IMG/VR virus record: IMGVR_UViG_3300027797_000013 | Location: 57,643-121,642 of that record | DNA: 64,000 nucleotides | Direction: 5' to 3' (one strand) | Origin: a virus | Shown here: piece after piece, positions 8,616 through 14,126 of the stretch | Position numbering within the stretch: position 1 is the stretch's first letter | Layout: each line of letters starts with the position of its first letter | Made by a program: the position numbers and the translations under genes | Notes under the pieces: model-generated | Database searches by the model: none | Told to the model about the DNA's origin: nothing | Seen by the model: only the letters and a program-made list of their open reading frames with translations

Positions 8616-9275
8616 CTATAATAAAACTTTCCCTTTAACATTACACACAGCTCTTATATCTTCTTCGGTAACATTTAGTGTAGAGTAACCCTCTTTATCA
8701 AGTTGTTCTTGACACACAAAATCACCTCCTACACTTTTAGGGCACCCTTCAAGAGATTCAAGACGGTTTTGCGAGCAATTAAACTCTCCTACAATATGAG
8801 TAGGAGCACCAACAAGAGAAGTGAGTTTATTAAATGTACAATAAAAATCACCTCCTACAGATGATGGAGCGTGTCTAAGATCAGGAAGCTGATTACCACA
8901 ACAAAAAAAGCCCGAACCTATAATACAATCTGCAGCTCCTTCTAAAGTAGTAAGTAGACTATCAGTACATAAAAACTTGCCTCGTATATCTATAGGAGCA
9001 CCGATGAGATTAGTAAGCCGACTAACAGAGCAATTAAAATTACCTTTTACAATAGTAGTGCTTATTTCTAGCTTAGTAAGACGATTAACAGCGCCATTAT
9101 AATTGCCGTCTATGATATGAGGTGAACCTTTAAGAGTAGTAAGCTTATTATTATGGCACCAAAAATGACCCTGAGTCCGACCATCTCTTATTTCTATCCC
9201 ATCCAAGAAGTCAGGAAGAATATGTAAGTGAAGAAACCCCATATCAACTCTACCTTCTATGTAATTCCTGGGCAT
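8616..9275 (-). CDS. 21-residue-repeat (LRR-like) paralog 8
   Basis: First gene of the array in transcription order, 219 residues. The start MPRNYIEGRV is followed by LPDFLDGIEI, about eight repeats and the cap VTEEDIRAVCNVKGKVLL. Near its 3' end and upstream of it lie copies of a GCTAATAGAAGTA word (8598 and 9372). Late octamer 5 nt before the ATG. Upstream is the about 400-bp non-coding divide that separates this minus-strand block from the plus-strand early array. Function unknown. Confidence 0.86.
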   Translation of the reverse strand: MPRNYIEGRVDMGFLHLHILPDFLDGIEIRDGRTQGHFWCHNNKLTTLKGSPHIIDGNYNGAVNRLTKLEISTTIVKGNFNCSVSRLTNLIGAPIDIRGKFLCTDSLLTTLEGAADCIIGSGFFCCGNQLPDLRHAPSSVGGDFYCTFNKLTSLVGAPTHIVGEFNCSQNRLESLEGCPKSVGGDFVCQEQLDKEGYSTLNVTEEDIRAVCNVKGKVLL

Positions 9276-9280
9276 TATAG

Positions 9281-9288
9281 TATTTAAT
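9281..9288 (-). promoter_or_regulatory. Late-type octamer ATTAAATA, N5 before ATG 9275
   Basis: Octamer 5 nt before repeat paralog 8. Confidence 0.7.
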
Positions 9289-9653
9289 ATAGATATAAAA
9301 TGTATATAAAAAGAAGAAAAATATAATGTTTTTAAAGAAAAATAATTAAATTAAAAAAATAAAGGGAGCTTGCTAATAGAAGTAGGTCAAGATAATAGGC
9401 TTGTCTTGCTAATAGACGCGTGTATGTGTATATAAGAGGAAATATAATGTAACTATATGTAAAGCATAAAAGAGTGTAGAGAGACCATGAGAGAACCAAA
9501 AGAACACATAAGAGAAGATATCGAGCATATAGAAGAGAGAAGGATATAAGGAGAAGGATGATAAGAGTGTATTGTGGAGTATGGAGTAGTTCGTATTTAT
9601 AGCAAAGAGATAAAATATACGAAATAGAGAAATACAAGAGAAATATATTAAAT
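9289..9653. other. Non-coding divide between divergent late and early blocks
   Basis: About 365 bp with no convincing gene. The + strand is strongly purine-biased (AGA/GAA-rich). A 12-bp direct repeat CTTGCTAATAGA occurs at 9369-9380 and 9405-9416, and the related word GCTAATAGAAGTA also occurs at 8598. Long minus-strand open frames here have Phe/Leu/Tyr-rich low-complexity translations and look like by-products of the base skew. It could hold an origin, a regulatory region or a transcript leader; nothing decides between these. Confidence 0.5.
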
Positions 9654-9671
9654 AACGAACTACGATAAAAT
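9654..9671 (+). promoter_or_regulatory. Early promoter, N5 before ATG 9677
   Basis: AACGAACTACGA followed by TAAAAT as -10, then 5 nt to the ATG. Weaker -10 than the later copies. Confidence 0.65.
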
Positions 9672-9676
9672 AAAAT

Positions 9677-9970
9677 ATGAGCTTAGATAAAGCAATTGAA
9701 TTTGGAAAGGAGAAAAGAAAGCAATATAGAAAGAGCAAAGCTTTCGATCGCACTTGCCGCAATCACGGATCCTGTCCCTGGTGCGAAGGAAATAGAACAT
9801 ATCAAGCTCGCAAAGAGCATAAGAGAATTCAGAGTTCAGAGAAAGAAGAAGAGTATGAAGAGATTACAGAACCTAAAAAGTCTAGAAATTACGAGATTCC
9901 CCCATTATGGAAATTATTGAGACCTGAAGAGTCTGATGGCTCCGAGTATGGACCTTTTCAGACATACTAG
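9677..9970 (+). CDS. Small conserved phage protein with CxxHxxCxxC cluster
   Basis: 97 residues. The N-terminal half is highly basic and contains C27-R-N-H30-G-S-C33-P-W-C36-E-G-N-R-T, a compact potential zinc-binding knuckle. From memory this N-terminal half (MSLDKAI-x-x-GKEKRK...RTCRNHGSCPWC) recurs in many large phages, but no function is known to me. The C-terminal half is acidic and repetitive, and its coding DNA resembles the direct repeats just downstream. It is the first gene of the plus-strand early array, behind an early promoter at N5. Confidence 0.8.
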   Translation: MSLDKAIEFGKEKRKQYRKSKAFDRTCRNHGSCPWCEGNRTYQARKEHKRIQSSEKEEEYEEITEPKKSRNYEIPPLWKLLRPEESDGSEYGPFQTY

Positions 9971-10005
9971 AAACCTGGAAAATTTCCATACACAGACAGT
10001 CTCGA

Positions 10006-10094
10006 AATTACTAGAATGGAGTCAACCTGAAAATTATCAGACCCGCGTCATTATGGTAATTACTAGAATGGAGTCAACCTGAAAATTATCAGAC
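10006..10094 (+). repeat. Pair of 37-bp direct repeats
   Basis: Identical 37-bp copies at 10006-10042 and 10058-10094, starting AATTACTAGAATGG and ending TTATCAGAC, with a 15-bp spacer. A diverged relative occurs within the 3' end of the preceding gene (around 9903-9935, ATTATGGAAATTATTGAGACCTGAA). The block lies immediately upstream of the tRNA-fMet promoter. Two copies only, so not a CRISPR array. Confidence 0.8.
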
Positions 10095-10104
10095 AGAAGG
10101 TAAT

Positions 10105-10122
10105 AACGAACTCCGATATAAT
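10105..10122 (+). promoter_or_regulatory. Early promoter driving tRNA-fMet
   Basis: Full motif AACGAACTCCGA + TATAAT (10117-10122), followed by GATGGAGTAGAGAGTAAC, the leader type seen at four other early genes. No ORF follows; the tRNA begins 27 nt after the -10. Confidence 0.8.
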
Positions 10123-10149
10123 GATGGAGTAGAGAGTAACAAATAATTT

Positions 10150-10224
10150 AGCAGAGTGGAGCAGTGGTAGCTCGTTAGGCTCATAACCTAAAGGTCGTTG
10201 GTTCGAACCCAACCTCTGCAACCA
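10150..10224 (+). tRNA. Initiator tRNA-fMet (CAU), CCA encoded
   Basis: A 75-nt cloverleaf with anticodon CAU. It follows the E. coli initiator tRNA almost word for word: GTGGAGCAG, TGGTAGCTCGT, GGCTCATAACC, AAGGTCGT and GCAACCA. Initiator marks are the unpaired first position (A1 opposite A72, where E. coli has C1/A72) and the A11-U24 pair in the D-stem (GAGC/GCTC). The anticodon stem is TTAGG/CCTAA, so only two of the three G-C pairs typical of bacterial initiators remain. The CCA end is encoded. An elongator or Ile2 identity is unlikely given the 1-72 mismatch and A11-U24. Confidence 0.9.
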
Positions 10225-10231
10225 ATCTTTT

Positions 10232-10249
10232 AACGAACTCCGATATAAT
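10232..10249 (+). promoter_or_regulatory. Early promoter upstream of ATG 10279
   Basis: AACGAACTCCGA + TATAAT (10244-10249), 8 nt after the end of tRNA-fMet. Here the ATG is 29 nt downstream, so this transcript would have a short leader. Confidence 0.75.
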
Positions 10250-10278
10250 AAGTTGTCGGCAATAACCTTATCTTCTAT

Positions 10279-10530
10279 ATGACCAACTCTACTATCATCG
10301 CTGCTCTCAATGCTACCGAAGATCCTGCACTTGACAATATCATTATAGGTATGGCAGATATTGAATGTGGGTTCGGTTCTTACGAAAAGGCGGTACGGTA
10401 TGCTGCTTCTAGAAGCACGTATGAAGAGGTAATGAAGCTTCGAGATGCGTACGAGAAGCTAGCAGAGACGATGCAGCACGTAGCTACTGTTAAGCAGATA
10501 CTATTCCGAGATGGTAATAACGAACTCTGA
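10279..10530 (+). CDS. Small early protein, unknown
   Basis: 83 residues, moderately acidic and predicted helical, with no motif I recognise. The C-terminal NNEL and the TGA stop are encoded by the next early promoter itself: the stop at 10528-10530 is the CTGATATAAT part of that element. So the reading frame ends inside a regulatory site and the last residues are probably unconstrained. Expressed from the promoter just after tRNA-fMet. Confidence 0.65.
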   Translation: MTNSTIIAALNATEDPALDNIIIGMADIECGFGSYEKAVRYAASRSTYEEVMKLRDAYEKLAETMQHVATVKQILFRDGNNEL

Positions 10531-10536
10531 TATAAT
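10519..10536 (+). promoter_or_regulatory. Early promoter upstream of ATG 10566
   Basis: AACGAACTCTGA + TATAAT (10531-10536), then the GGAGTAGAGAGTAAC leader. Contains the stop codon of the preceding gene. Confidence 0.75.
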
Positions 10537-10565
10537 AATGGAGTAGAGAGTAACCAAAACCTAAT

Positions 10566-10940
10566 ATGCGAACATTCGAAGAAATCAAAGCTAGCATGAA
10601 GAATCGTAAGCCTACGATCTTTAGTGAGATCGCTGAAAACGAACTCCGATATAATAAGGGAGTAAAGAGTAAAACTACTATGCGAACCTTCGAAGAAATT
10701 CTTGATAGTATCAAAGACATCGATCTAATGTTCGATGACGAATTGATCAATAAGTTCATTAACGAAAGAGATGATCATTCGACGGCGAATCTATATAATC
10801 TACTCAAAGCGGGATCGTTGAATGAGGATGATATTTGTGACTTAGATGAAAATGATGTTCGGAATATCGTTGATTATGTTAACGTTCGATATGATATTGA
10901 TTTGAAAGTAGTCGGTTGTAAAGTGATATGGAATAGTTAA
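10566..10940 (+). CDS. Early protein with duplicated N-terminus; internal start at 10680
   Basis: The long form is 124 residues. Residues 1-10 (MRTFEEIKAS) recur at residues 39-48 (MRTFEEILDS), and a complete early promoter (10638-10655) lies between the copies, read through in frame as N-E-L-R-Y-N. The simplest reading is a tandem duplication in which the first copy lost its stop. The 86-residue form starting at 10680, directly downstream of the internal promoter, is probably the main product. The C-terminal part is acidic and Asp-rich. No known family recognised. Confidence 0.6.
   Translation: MRTFEEIKASMKNRKPTIFSEIAENELRYNKGVKSKTTMRTFEEILDSIKDIDLMFDDELINKFINERDDHSTANLYNLLKAGSLNEDDICDLDENDVRNIVDYVNVRYDIDLKVVGCKVIWNS
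10638..10655 (+). promoter_or_regulatory. Early promoter inside the 10566-10940 frame
   Basis: AACGAACTCCGA + TATAAT (10650-10655), then AAGGGAGTAAAGAG leader and ATG at 10680. Supports 10680 as a true start. Confidence 0.75.
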
Positions 10941-10956
10941 CGAACTCCGATATAAT
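10939..10956 (+). promoter_or_regulatory. Early promoter upstream of ATG 10989
   Basis: AACGAACTCCGA + TATAAT (10951-10956) with the GGAGTAGAGAG leader. Its first two bases are part of the TAA stop of the previous gene. Confidence 0.75.
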
Positions 10957-10988
10957 AATGGAGTAGAGAGTATTAAAACTAATATATA

Positions 10989-11222
10989 ATGAAACAACTT
11001 AAGAAACAACTGGTTAGCTTTATTATGGAAAGTGAGAGCGCGCTCGTTCTATATAATGGAGTTGGTGGTGTAGTGGACGAACTGTCTCGAGAAGAGGTAG
11101 AGTCGATGGTCGAGAGTTGTAAGACAAAGTCAGAATTAAGTCGACTCATTATGGGTAAGTGGATGTATAGTGATGTGTATGGGAGCTTCGAAGAGCTGTT
11201 AGAGGATATTGAGACTGAATAA
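10989..11222 (+). CDS. Small acidic early protein, unknown
   Basis: 77 residues with a lysine-rich start (MKQLKKQLVSFIMESESA) and an acidic C-terminus (EELLEDIETE). Followed after 3 nt by another short gene that ends in a similar ELLEDIDIE, so the two may share a C-terminal motif. No recognised family. Transcribed from the promoter at 10939 with a leader of about 25 nt. Confidence 0.65.
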   Translation: MKQLKKQLVSFIMESESALVLYNGVGGVVDELSREEVESMVESCKTKSELSRLIMGKWMYSDVYGSFEELLEDIETE

Positions 11223-11225
11223 GTT

Positions 11226-11396
11226 ATGACACTATCAATTGTACCGAAAGAGCGCCGCGTATGTCAGTACTGTGGCTCGGGGCATCTGATAGTCGCTACT
11301 ACGCACGATCCGGTCCGGACCGATTGGTGTATGCTGTGTGGTCGCAAGCTAGATGAAGAGCTCAATGAGCTTCTGGAAGATATTGATATTGAATAA
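11226..11396 (+). CDS. 56-residue zinc-ribbon protein
   Basis: Short gene starting 3 nt after the preceding stop. It has two CxxC pairs, C13-Q-Y-C16 and C35-M-L-C38 (VCQYCGSGH ... WCMLCGRK), spaced as in a zinc ribbon, then an acidic tail ELLEDIDIE that echoes the end of its neighbour. Likely cotranslated with 10989-11222. A nucleic-acid or RNA-polymerase-binding role is common for such phage ribbons, but is inference here. Confidence 0.65.
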   Translation: MTLSIVPKERRVCQYCGSGHLIVATTHDPVRTDWCMLCGRKLDEELNELLEDIDIE

Positions 11397-11419
11397 GCTC
11401 TCAGGTTAACCTGAGAGCT
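11396..11419. terminator. Perfect 10-bp hairpin after zinc-ribbon gene
   Basis: AGCTCTCAGG / CCTGAGAGCT with TTAA loop, starting at the stop codon. No U-tract follows; it could be a 3'-end stabiliser or weak terminator ahead of the next promoter. Confidence 0.55.
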
Positions 11420-11428
11420 GAGGCAAAA

Positions 11429-11444
11429 GGAACTCCGATATAAT
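11429..11444 (+). promoter_or_regulatory. Early promoter, N5 before ATG 11450
   Basis: GGAACTCCGA + TATAAT, then AAGGT and ATG. Confidence 0.8.
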
Positions 11445-11449
11445 AAGGT

Positions 11450-11629
11450 ATGACGATTACAGAACTAATTAACAAACTGCAGCAATTGAAAATGGAAAGC
11501 GGCGACATTAACGTACTTACTTATGATGAAAGTGAAGGTGCTTTTAATGTCGTTCAAAGTGCCTTTCTTTCATATCCTGATTCAGATGACGATGAAGGGA
11601 TCGTGCCAACTGGAGTAATTCTTCAATAA
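11450..11629 (+). CDS. 59-residue early protein (MTITEL family, copy A)
   Basis: Short gene whose N-terminus MTITELINKLQQL and middle DESEGAF are shared with a same-length gene at 15560-15739, so the two are paralogs at opposite ends of the early array. The pattern (short amphipathic helix, then strands) resembles small phage proteins that begin T-I-x-E-L-I-x-x-L and describe themselves as hypothetical. Early promoter at N5. Function unknown. Confidence 0.7.
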   Translation: MTITELINKLQQLKMESGDINVLTYDESEGAFNVVQSAFLSYPDSDDDEGIVPTGVILQ

Positions 11630-11645
11630 GGAACTTCAATATAAT
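11630..11645 (+). promoter_or_regulatory. Early promoter upstream of ATG 11691
   Basis: GGAACTTCAA + TATAAT, followed by an AATAGAGTAGAGACTAAC leader; ATG 45 nt downstream. One of the leadered early transcripts. Confidence 0.7.
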
Positions 11646-11690
11646 AATAGAGTAGAGACTAACAAACAAACAATTAATCTAATCAATCAT

Positions 11691-12074
11691 ATGGCTTATC
11701 AATCTAAATACAAAGGCGTCCTCGTTCATCCTTCTGATAAAGACACACTGAACACTCTCCGTGCGCTAGCCCCTAGCCTTACTGAGGCAGATATGATGCA
11801 GTTCTTTATCAATAGTGTTGATAAAGAATCATTTACCGCTTTCCTCGTTGAAGAGGAGACTCGTAACTTCCTCAAGAAGAACGATAAGAAAGAGGCTTCC
11901 GCTAAGCCTGCTAAGAAAGCAGCTAAGGCCGAGACGGTTGATAAGCCGGTCAAAGAGAAGAAGGTAAAGAAGGTCAAAGAGCCTGTGTTCGTAGCGACAG
12001 AAGAAGAGACTGATAAGGTTCGCGAACTGCACGATAAAGACGAGCCTGCTATTCGCGTAGTGGTAGGCTGCTAG
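11691..12074 (+). CDS. Lys/Ala-rich early protein with histone-like tail
   Basis: 127 residues. The N-terminal domain (about 1-65) is mixed and possibly helical. The middle (about 68-100) is a Lys/Ala/Pro tract with repeated K-K-A, K-P-V-K and K-K-V-K, like nucleoid-associated or H1-like tails. The end is acidic, then hydrophobic (IRVVVGC). A DNA- or RNA-binding role is plausible from composition only. It has a longer leader than its neighbours. Confidence 0.65.
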   Translation: MAYQSKYKGVLVHPSDKDTLNTLRALAPSLTEADMMQFFINSVDKESFTAFLVEEETRNFLKKNDKKEASAKPAKKAAKAETVDKPVKEKKVKKVKEPVFVATEEETDKVRELHDKDEPAIRVVVGC

Positions 12075-12079
12075 CATAA

Positions 12080-12095
12080 GGAACTCCGATATAAT
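12080..12095 (+). promoter_or_regulatory. Early promoter, N5 before ATG 12101
   Basis: GGAACTCCGA + TATAAT, AAGGT, ATG. Confidence 0.8.
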
Positions 12096-12100
12096 AAGGT

Positions 12101-12265
12101 ATGAATACGACCCCAACTGAAGACGCAGTTAAGATCGCGCTGTTGCGCAAGACGCTAGAAGACTTGATCGGTGAGTGGGGCGGTCAAGTTGTCGATCCTA
12201 ACTGCGACTGTGAGGACTGCAATCATCTGCGCCCTCTGTATAGAGCGCTTGAAGCGACAAAGTAA
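12101..12265 (+). CDS. 54-residue early protein with C-x-C-x-x-C cluster
   Basis: Short gene fixed by the promoter at its start. Residues 35-40 read C-D-C-E-D-C followed by N-H, a compact metal-binding-like cluster in an otherwise helical, mildly charged protein. No family recognised. The stop is 1 nt before the next early promoter, so each gene in this stretch is a separate promoter-gene unit. Confidence 0.65.
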   Translation: MNTTPTEDAVKIALLRKTLEDLIGEWGGQVVDPNCDCEDCNHLRPLYRALEATK

Positions 12266-12266
12266 A

Positions 12267-12282
12267 GGAACTCCGATATAAT
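12267..12282 (+). promoter_or_regulatory. Early promoter, N5 before ATG 12288
   Basis: GGAACTCCGA + TATAAT, AAGGT, ATG. Confidence 0.8.
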
Positions 12283-12287
12283 AAGGT

Positions 12288-12494
12288 ATGAAGACACAAC
12301 AAGAGATCAAGGAGACTAGAGAGTACATCAAAGATACAGTGCAGTTCAAGATTAAGGTTGCTAAGGCTAATGAGTGGTTCGAACGCAACTTCAAATTGTC
12401 TGATGACGCTGACGAAGGTCGACACATCTGCGAGCGGTACTGCGAAGAGATCAAAGCCCTTCACGAGCTCTACCGTTACGAAAAAGGTCTATAA
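12288..12494 (+). CDS. Early helical protein (EWFE family, short copy)
   Basis: 68 residues, highly charged and helical. The segment ANEWFERNFKLSDDADEG and the following ICERYCEEIKALHELY are clearly related to the same region of the next gene (ATEWFEKNFKQSESAEEG, VCERYLAEMKALHDHY). So the two are tandem paralogs, the second with a C-terminal extension. Function unknown. Confidence 0.7.
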   Translation: MKTQQEIKETREYIKDTVQFKIKVAKANEWFERNFKLSDDADEGRHICERYCEEIKALHELYRYEKGL

Positions 12495-12507
12495 TTATAT
12501 TACTACA

Positions 12508-12951
12508 ATGTCCTATATCGACAATGCAATCGATCTCTCTGCCGACGTCACGAGAGCTACTGAGTGGTTCGAGAAGAACTTCAAGCAGTCAGAAAGCGCT
12601 GAAGAAGGTACGCGAGTATGTGAACGGTACCTCGCTGAGATGAAAGCTCTTCACGATCACTATGTTACAAAGGTTGAAACATATAAAAACAATTGTGAAT
12701 ACTATACCGACAAGCCACGCATTACCGTTGACAATGTCAACTACGATTGGGACGGTTGGGCTGACGCCTATCTAGGTCCAACTACTCCATCTGGTATATA
12801 TGGTGCACGAGAAGAGGAAGATGGTAAATGGCGACCAGCGGTATACCGTCCAACCGAATACGATGCCGAATTATCATTTGAATCATTCGACACACCTCAC
12901 TCTGCTATTAAAAGATCACTCGCTTACTTCGCAAAAGGAACTTCGATATAA
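12508..12951 (+). CDS. Early protein (EWFE family, long copy)
   Basis: 147 residues from the ATG at 12508; an upstream in-frame ATG at 12358 would run through the preceding gene in another frame and is rejected. Residues about 13-50 match the previous gene. The C-terminal extension is Tyr/Trp-rich (DWDGWADAY, PAVYRPTEY). No early promoter of its own, so it is cotranscribed with 12288-12494. Its TAA stop lies inside the TATAAT of the next promoter (12937-12952). Confidence 0.68.
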   Translation: MSYIDNAIDLSADVTRATEWFEKNFKQSESAEEGTRVCERYLAEMKALHDHYVTKVETYKNNCEYYTDKPRITVDNVNYDWDGWADAYLGPTTPSGIYGAREEEDGKWRPAVYRPTEYDAELSFESFDTPHSAIKRSLAYFAKGTSI

Positions 12952-12952
12952 T
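12937..12952 (+). promoter_or_regulatory. Early promoter upstream of tRNA-like gene
   Basis: GGAACTTCGA + TATAAT, 45 nt before the tRNA-like gene. Contains the stop codon of the preceding gene. Confidence 0.7.
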
Positions 12953-12996
12953 AATGTTGTCAGAGATTGAAAGATACGTTTGACATAAAAACAAAC

Positions 12997-13073
12997 GGCT
13001 CGTTAGCTTAATGGCAAAAGCGTCTTAGATGGTGACATCTAAGGAGATGAAGGTTCGATTCCTTCCCGACCCT
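12997..13073 (+). tRNA. tRNA-like gene with abnormal anticodon arm
   Basis: Acceptor GGCTCGT / CCGACCC pairs at 5 of 7 positions, with C-C and T-C mismatches. The D-arm is GCTT-AAGC with AATGGCAA loop, and the T-arm GAAGG-TTCGATT-CCTTC is canonical. Between D- and T-arms are 27 nt, 4-5 more than normal. They form an over-long stem, CTTAGAT / ATCTAAG (13024-13043), with a 6-nt loop GGTGAC. No standard 7-nt anticodon loop with U33 is visible and no CCA is encoded. The overall shape resembles tRNA-Lys of E. coli. It could be a decayed tRNA, a tRNA mimic or a tRNA-derived regulatory RNA. It has its own early promoter. Confidence 0.6.
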
Positions 13074-13139
13074 GCTTTCAACGTAGGATGAACATCCGAA
13101 CAACGAGGCGTCAGAATACGCCTACAAGACACAACTTTA

Positions 13140-13155
13140 GGAACTCCGGTATAAT
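13140..13155 (+). promoter_or_regulatory. Early promoter, N6 before ATG 13162
   Basis: GGAACTCCGG + TATAAT, AATAGT, ATG. Confidence 0.8.
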
Positions 13156-13161
13156 AATAGT

Positions 13162-13506
13162 ATGACCAACGACGAATTCATCAAAGACACCATCGAGTAC
13201 TACTGCACAGACTCTGACCGCATCGCATATCCAGGTCCAATGTACAAGTGTGGTGGTCGCTTCTGCGCCGTTGGTCGGTGGATTAAGCCTGAGAAGTACT
13301 GTAACGCAATGGAGTGCAGTCCTAACGTAGAGGAGCTGCTCCAAATATATCCTGACTGCTTGATGGATGAAGTGAGTAGTGTTGATGTAGAGGTACTCTC
13401 TGTGATGCAGCAGATGCACGATGTAGTGTTGTCCAGTATTTATTCAACTGAGCAGAATCGACAAAAGGCAAAGGTGTTCCTCGAACGCCGCGGCATCACA
13501 ATCTAA
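13162..13506 (+). CDS. Early protein, Cys-containing, unknown
   Basis: 114 residues. It contains M-Y-K-C-G-G-R-F-C-A-V-G-R-W (about residues 27-41) and further Cys at about 47 and 53, then a helical C-terminal half. The sequence C-G-G-R-F-C-A-V-G resembles phage proteins annotated only as hypothetical. Own early promoter at N6 and its stop is 1 nt before the next promoter. Confidence 0.68.
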   Translation: MTNDEFIKDTIEYYCTDSDRIAYPGPMYKCGGRFCAVGRWIKPEKYCNAMECSPNVEELLQIYPDCLMDEVSSVDVEVLSVMQQMHDVVLSSIYSTEQNRQKAKVFLERRGITI

Positions 13507-13507
13507 A

Positions 13508-13523
13508 GGAACTCCGATATAAT
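13508..13523 (+). promoter_or_regulatory. Early promoter, N5 before ATG 13529
   Basis: GGAACTCCGA + TATAAT, AAGGT, ATG. Confidence 0.8.
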
Positions 13524-13528
13524 AAGGT

Positions 13529-13894
13529 ATGAACATTAACGATCTAACAGATGCAGAGCTGATTGAAGTCAAAGAGGCTTGGGAAGGAGTAAACAAAGGA
13601 CAGTACCATGCATGGACCCATACACGCGCTGATGGCTGGGATGACTTCGATGTAGCGAGAGCTTATCCTGAGTGGTGCTTCGCTGATAATCCCGAGCGGA
13701 TGCTCAATACATACCCACACTGGGTAGCAATCAATCAACCTGAATTCGCGTTCGAACGTGAGCCAAAGACAGTAGCTGTAGACAATAACCGTTGGGTAAA
13801 AGAGAACAGGCCCGAGTACTACGCAGAGTATAGGAAGGCGATGCGCTTAGCAGGTTATGTACCACATAACGGAATGGGCATCGAAGAGCTGTAA
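13529..13894 (+). CDS. Trp/Tyr-rich early protein, unknown
   Basis: 121 residues, unusually rich in aromatic residues (AWEG, YHAWTH, DGWDDF, YPEWCF, YPHWV, NNRWVKENRPEYYAEYRKA). No motif that I can link to a function. A T-rich remnant resembling the hairpin at 20.7 kb (CAAGGCGGGTCGTTTGTTT, 13898-13916) follows the stop. Confidence 0.68.
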   Translation: MNINDLTDAELIEVKEAWEGVNKGQYHAWTHTRADGWDDFDVARAYPEWCFADNPERMLNTYPHWVAINQPEFAFEREPKTVAVDNNRWVKENRPEYYAEYRKAMRLAGYVPHNGMGIEEL

Positions 13895-13916
13895 CCAAGG
13901 CGGGTCGTTTGTTTAA

Positions 13917-13932
13917 GGAACTCCGATATAAT
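13917..13932 (+). promoter_or_regulatory. Early promoter, N5 before ATG 13938
   Basis: GGAACTCCGA + TATAAT, AAGGT, ATG. Confidence 0.8.
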
Positions 13933-13937
13933 AAGGT

Positions 13938-14126
13938 ATGACCGAAACTGAATACAACGAAATTGCTGCTGAAATCTTTGAATCTGCTATGTGGACTATT
14001 AAGTTTACATTAGATGCTAAGAAGTCATCAGATGAAGAAAAGCTAAGTCAAATTAAAACAATCGTCAGCGGAGCCTTCAAACGCATCGCAGAAGAAGAAC
14101 TCAATATGCTGTGCGACGAAGAATAA
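13938..14126 (+). CDS. Small acidic helical early protein, unknown
   Basis: 62 residues, rich in Glu and Ala, likely one or two amphipathic helices; ends C-D-E-E. The stop codon abuts the next promoter. No family recognised. Confidence 0.65.
   Translation: MTETEYNEIAAEIFESAMWTIKFTLDAKKSSDEEKLSQIKTIVSGAFKRIAEEELNMLCDEE

Noticed and set aside
9332-9762. Long minus-strand open frames rich in Phe, Leu, Tyr and Ser in the divide at 9.3-9.8 kb
   Set aside because: Low-complexity translation produced by the purine skew of the other strand; the second frame also overlaps the well-supported gene starting at 9677.
10006-10094. Possible CRISPR-like repeat pair
   Set aside because: Only two identical copies with a 15-bp gap; no further repeats, spacers or cas genes.
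10125-10139. GGAG in the leader of some early transcripts as a Shine-Dalgarno site
   Set aside because: At the protein genes it lies about 20-40 nt before the ATG, too far for normal use, and the same leader precedes the tRNA; it may be a transcript-start feature instead.
10150-10224. Elongator tRNA-Met or tRNA-Ile2 identity for the CAU tRNA at 10.2 kb
   Set aside because: The 1-72 mismatch, A11-U24 and block-wise identity to E. coli tRNA-fMet favour initiator; the Ile2-type tRNAs at 31.8 and 36.8 kb look clearly different.
12358-12507. Longer start for the EWFE-family gene
   Set aside because: The extra residues come from another frame of the preceding gene; alignment with that gene and the ATG at 12508 support the shorter form.
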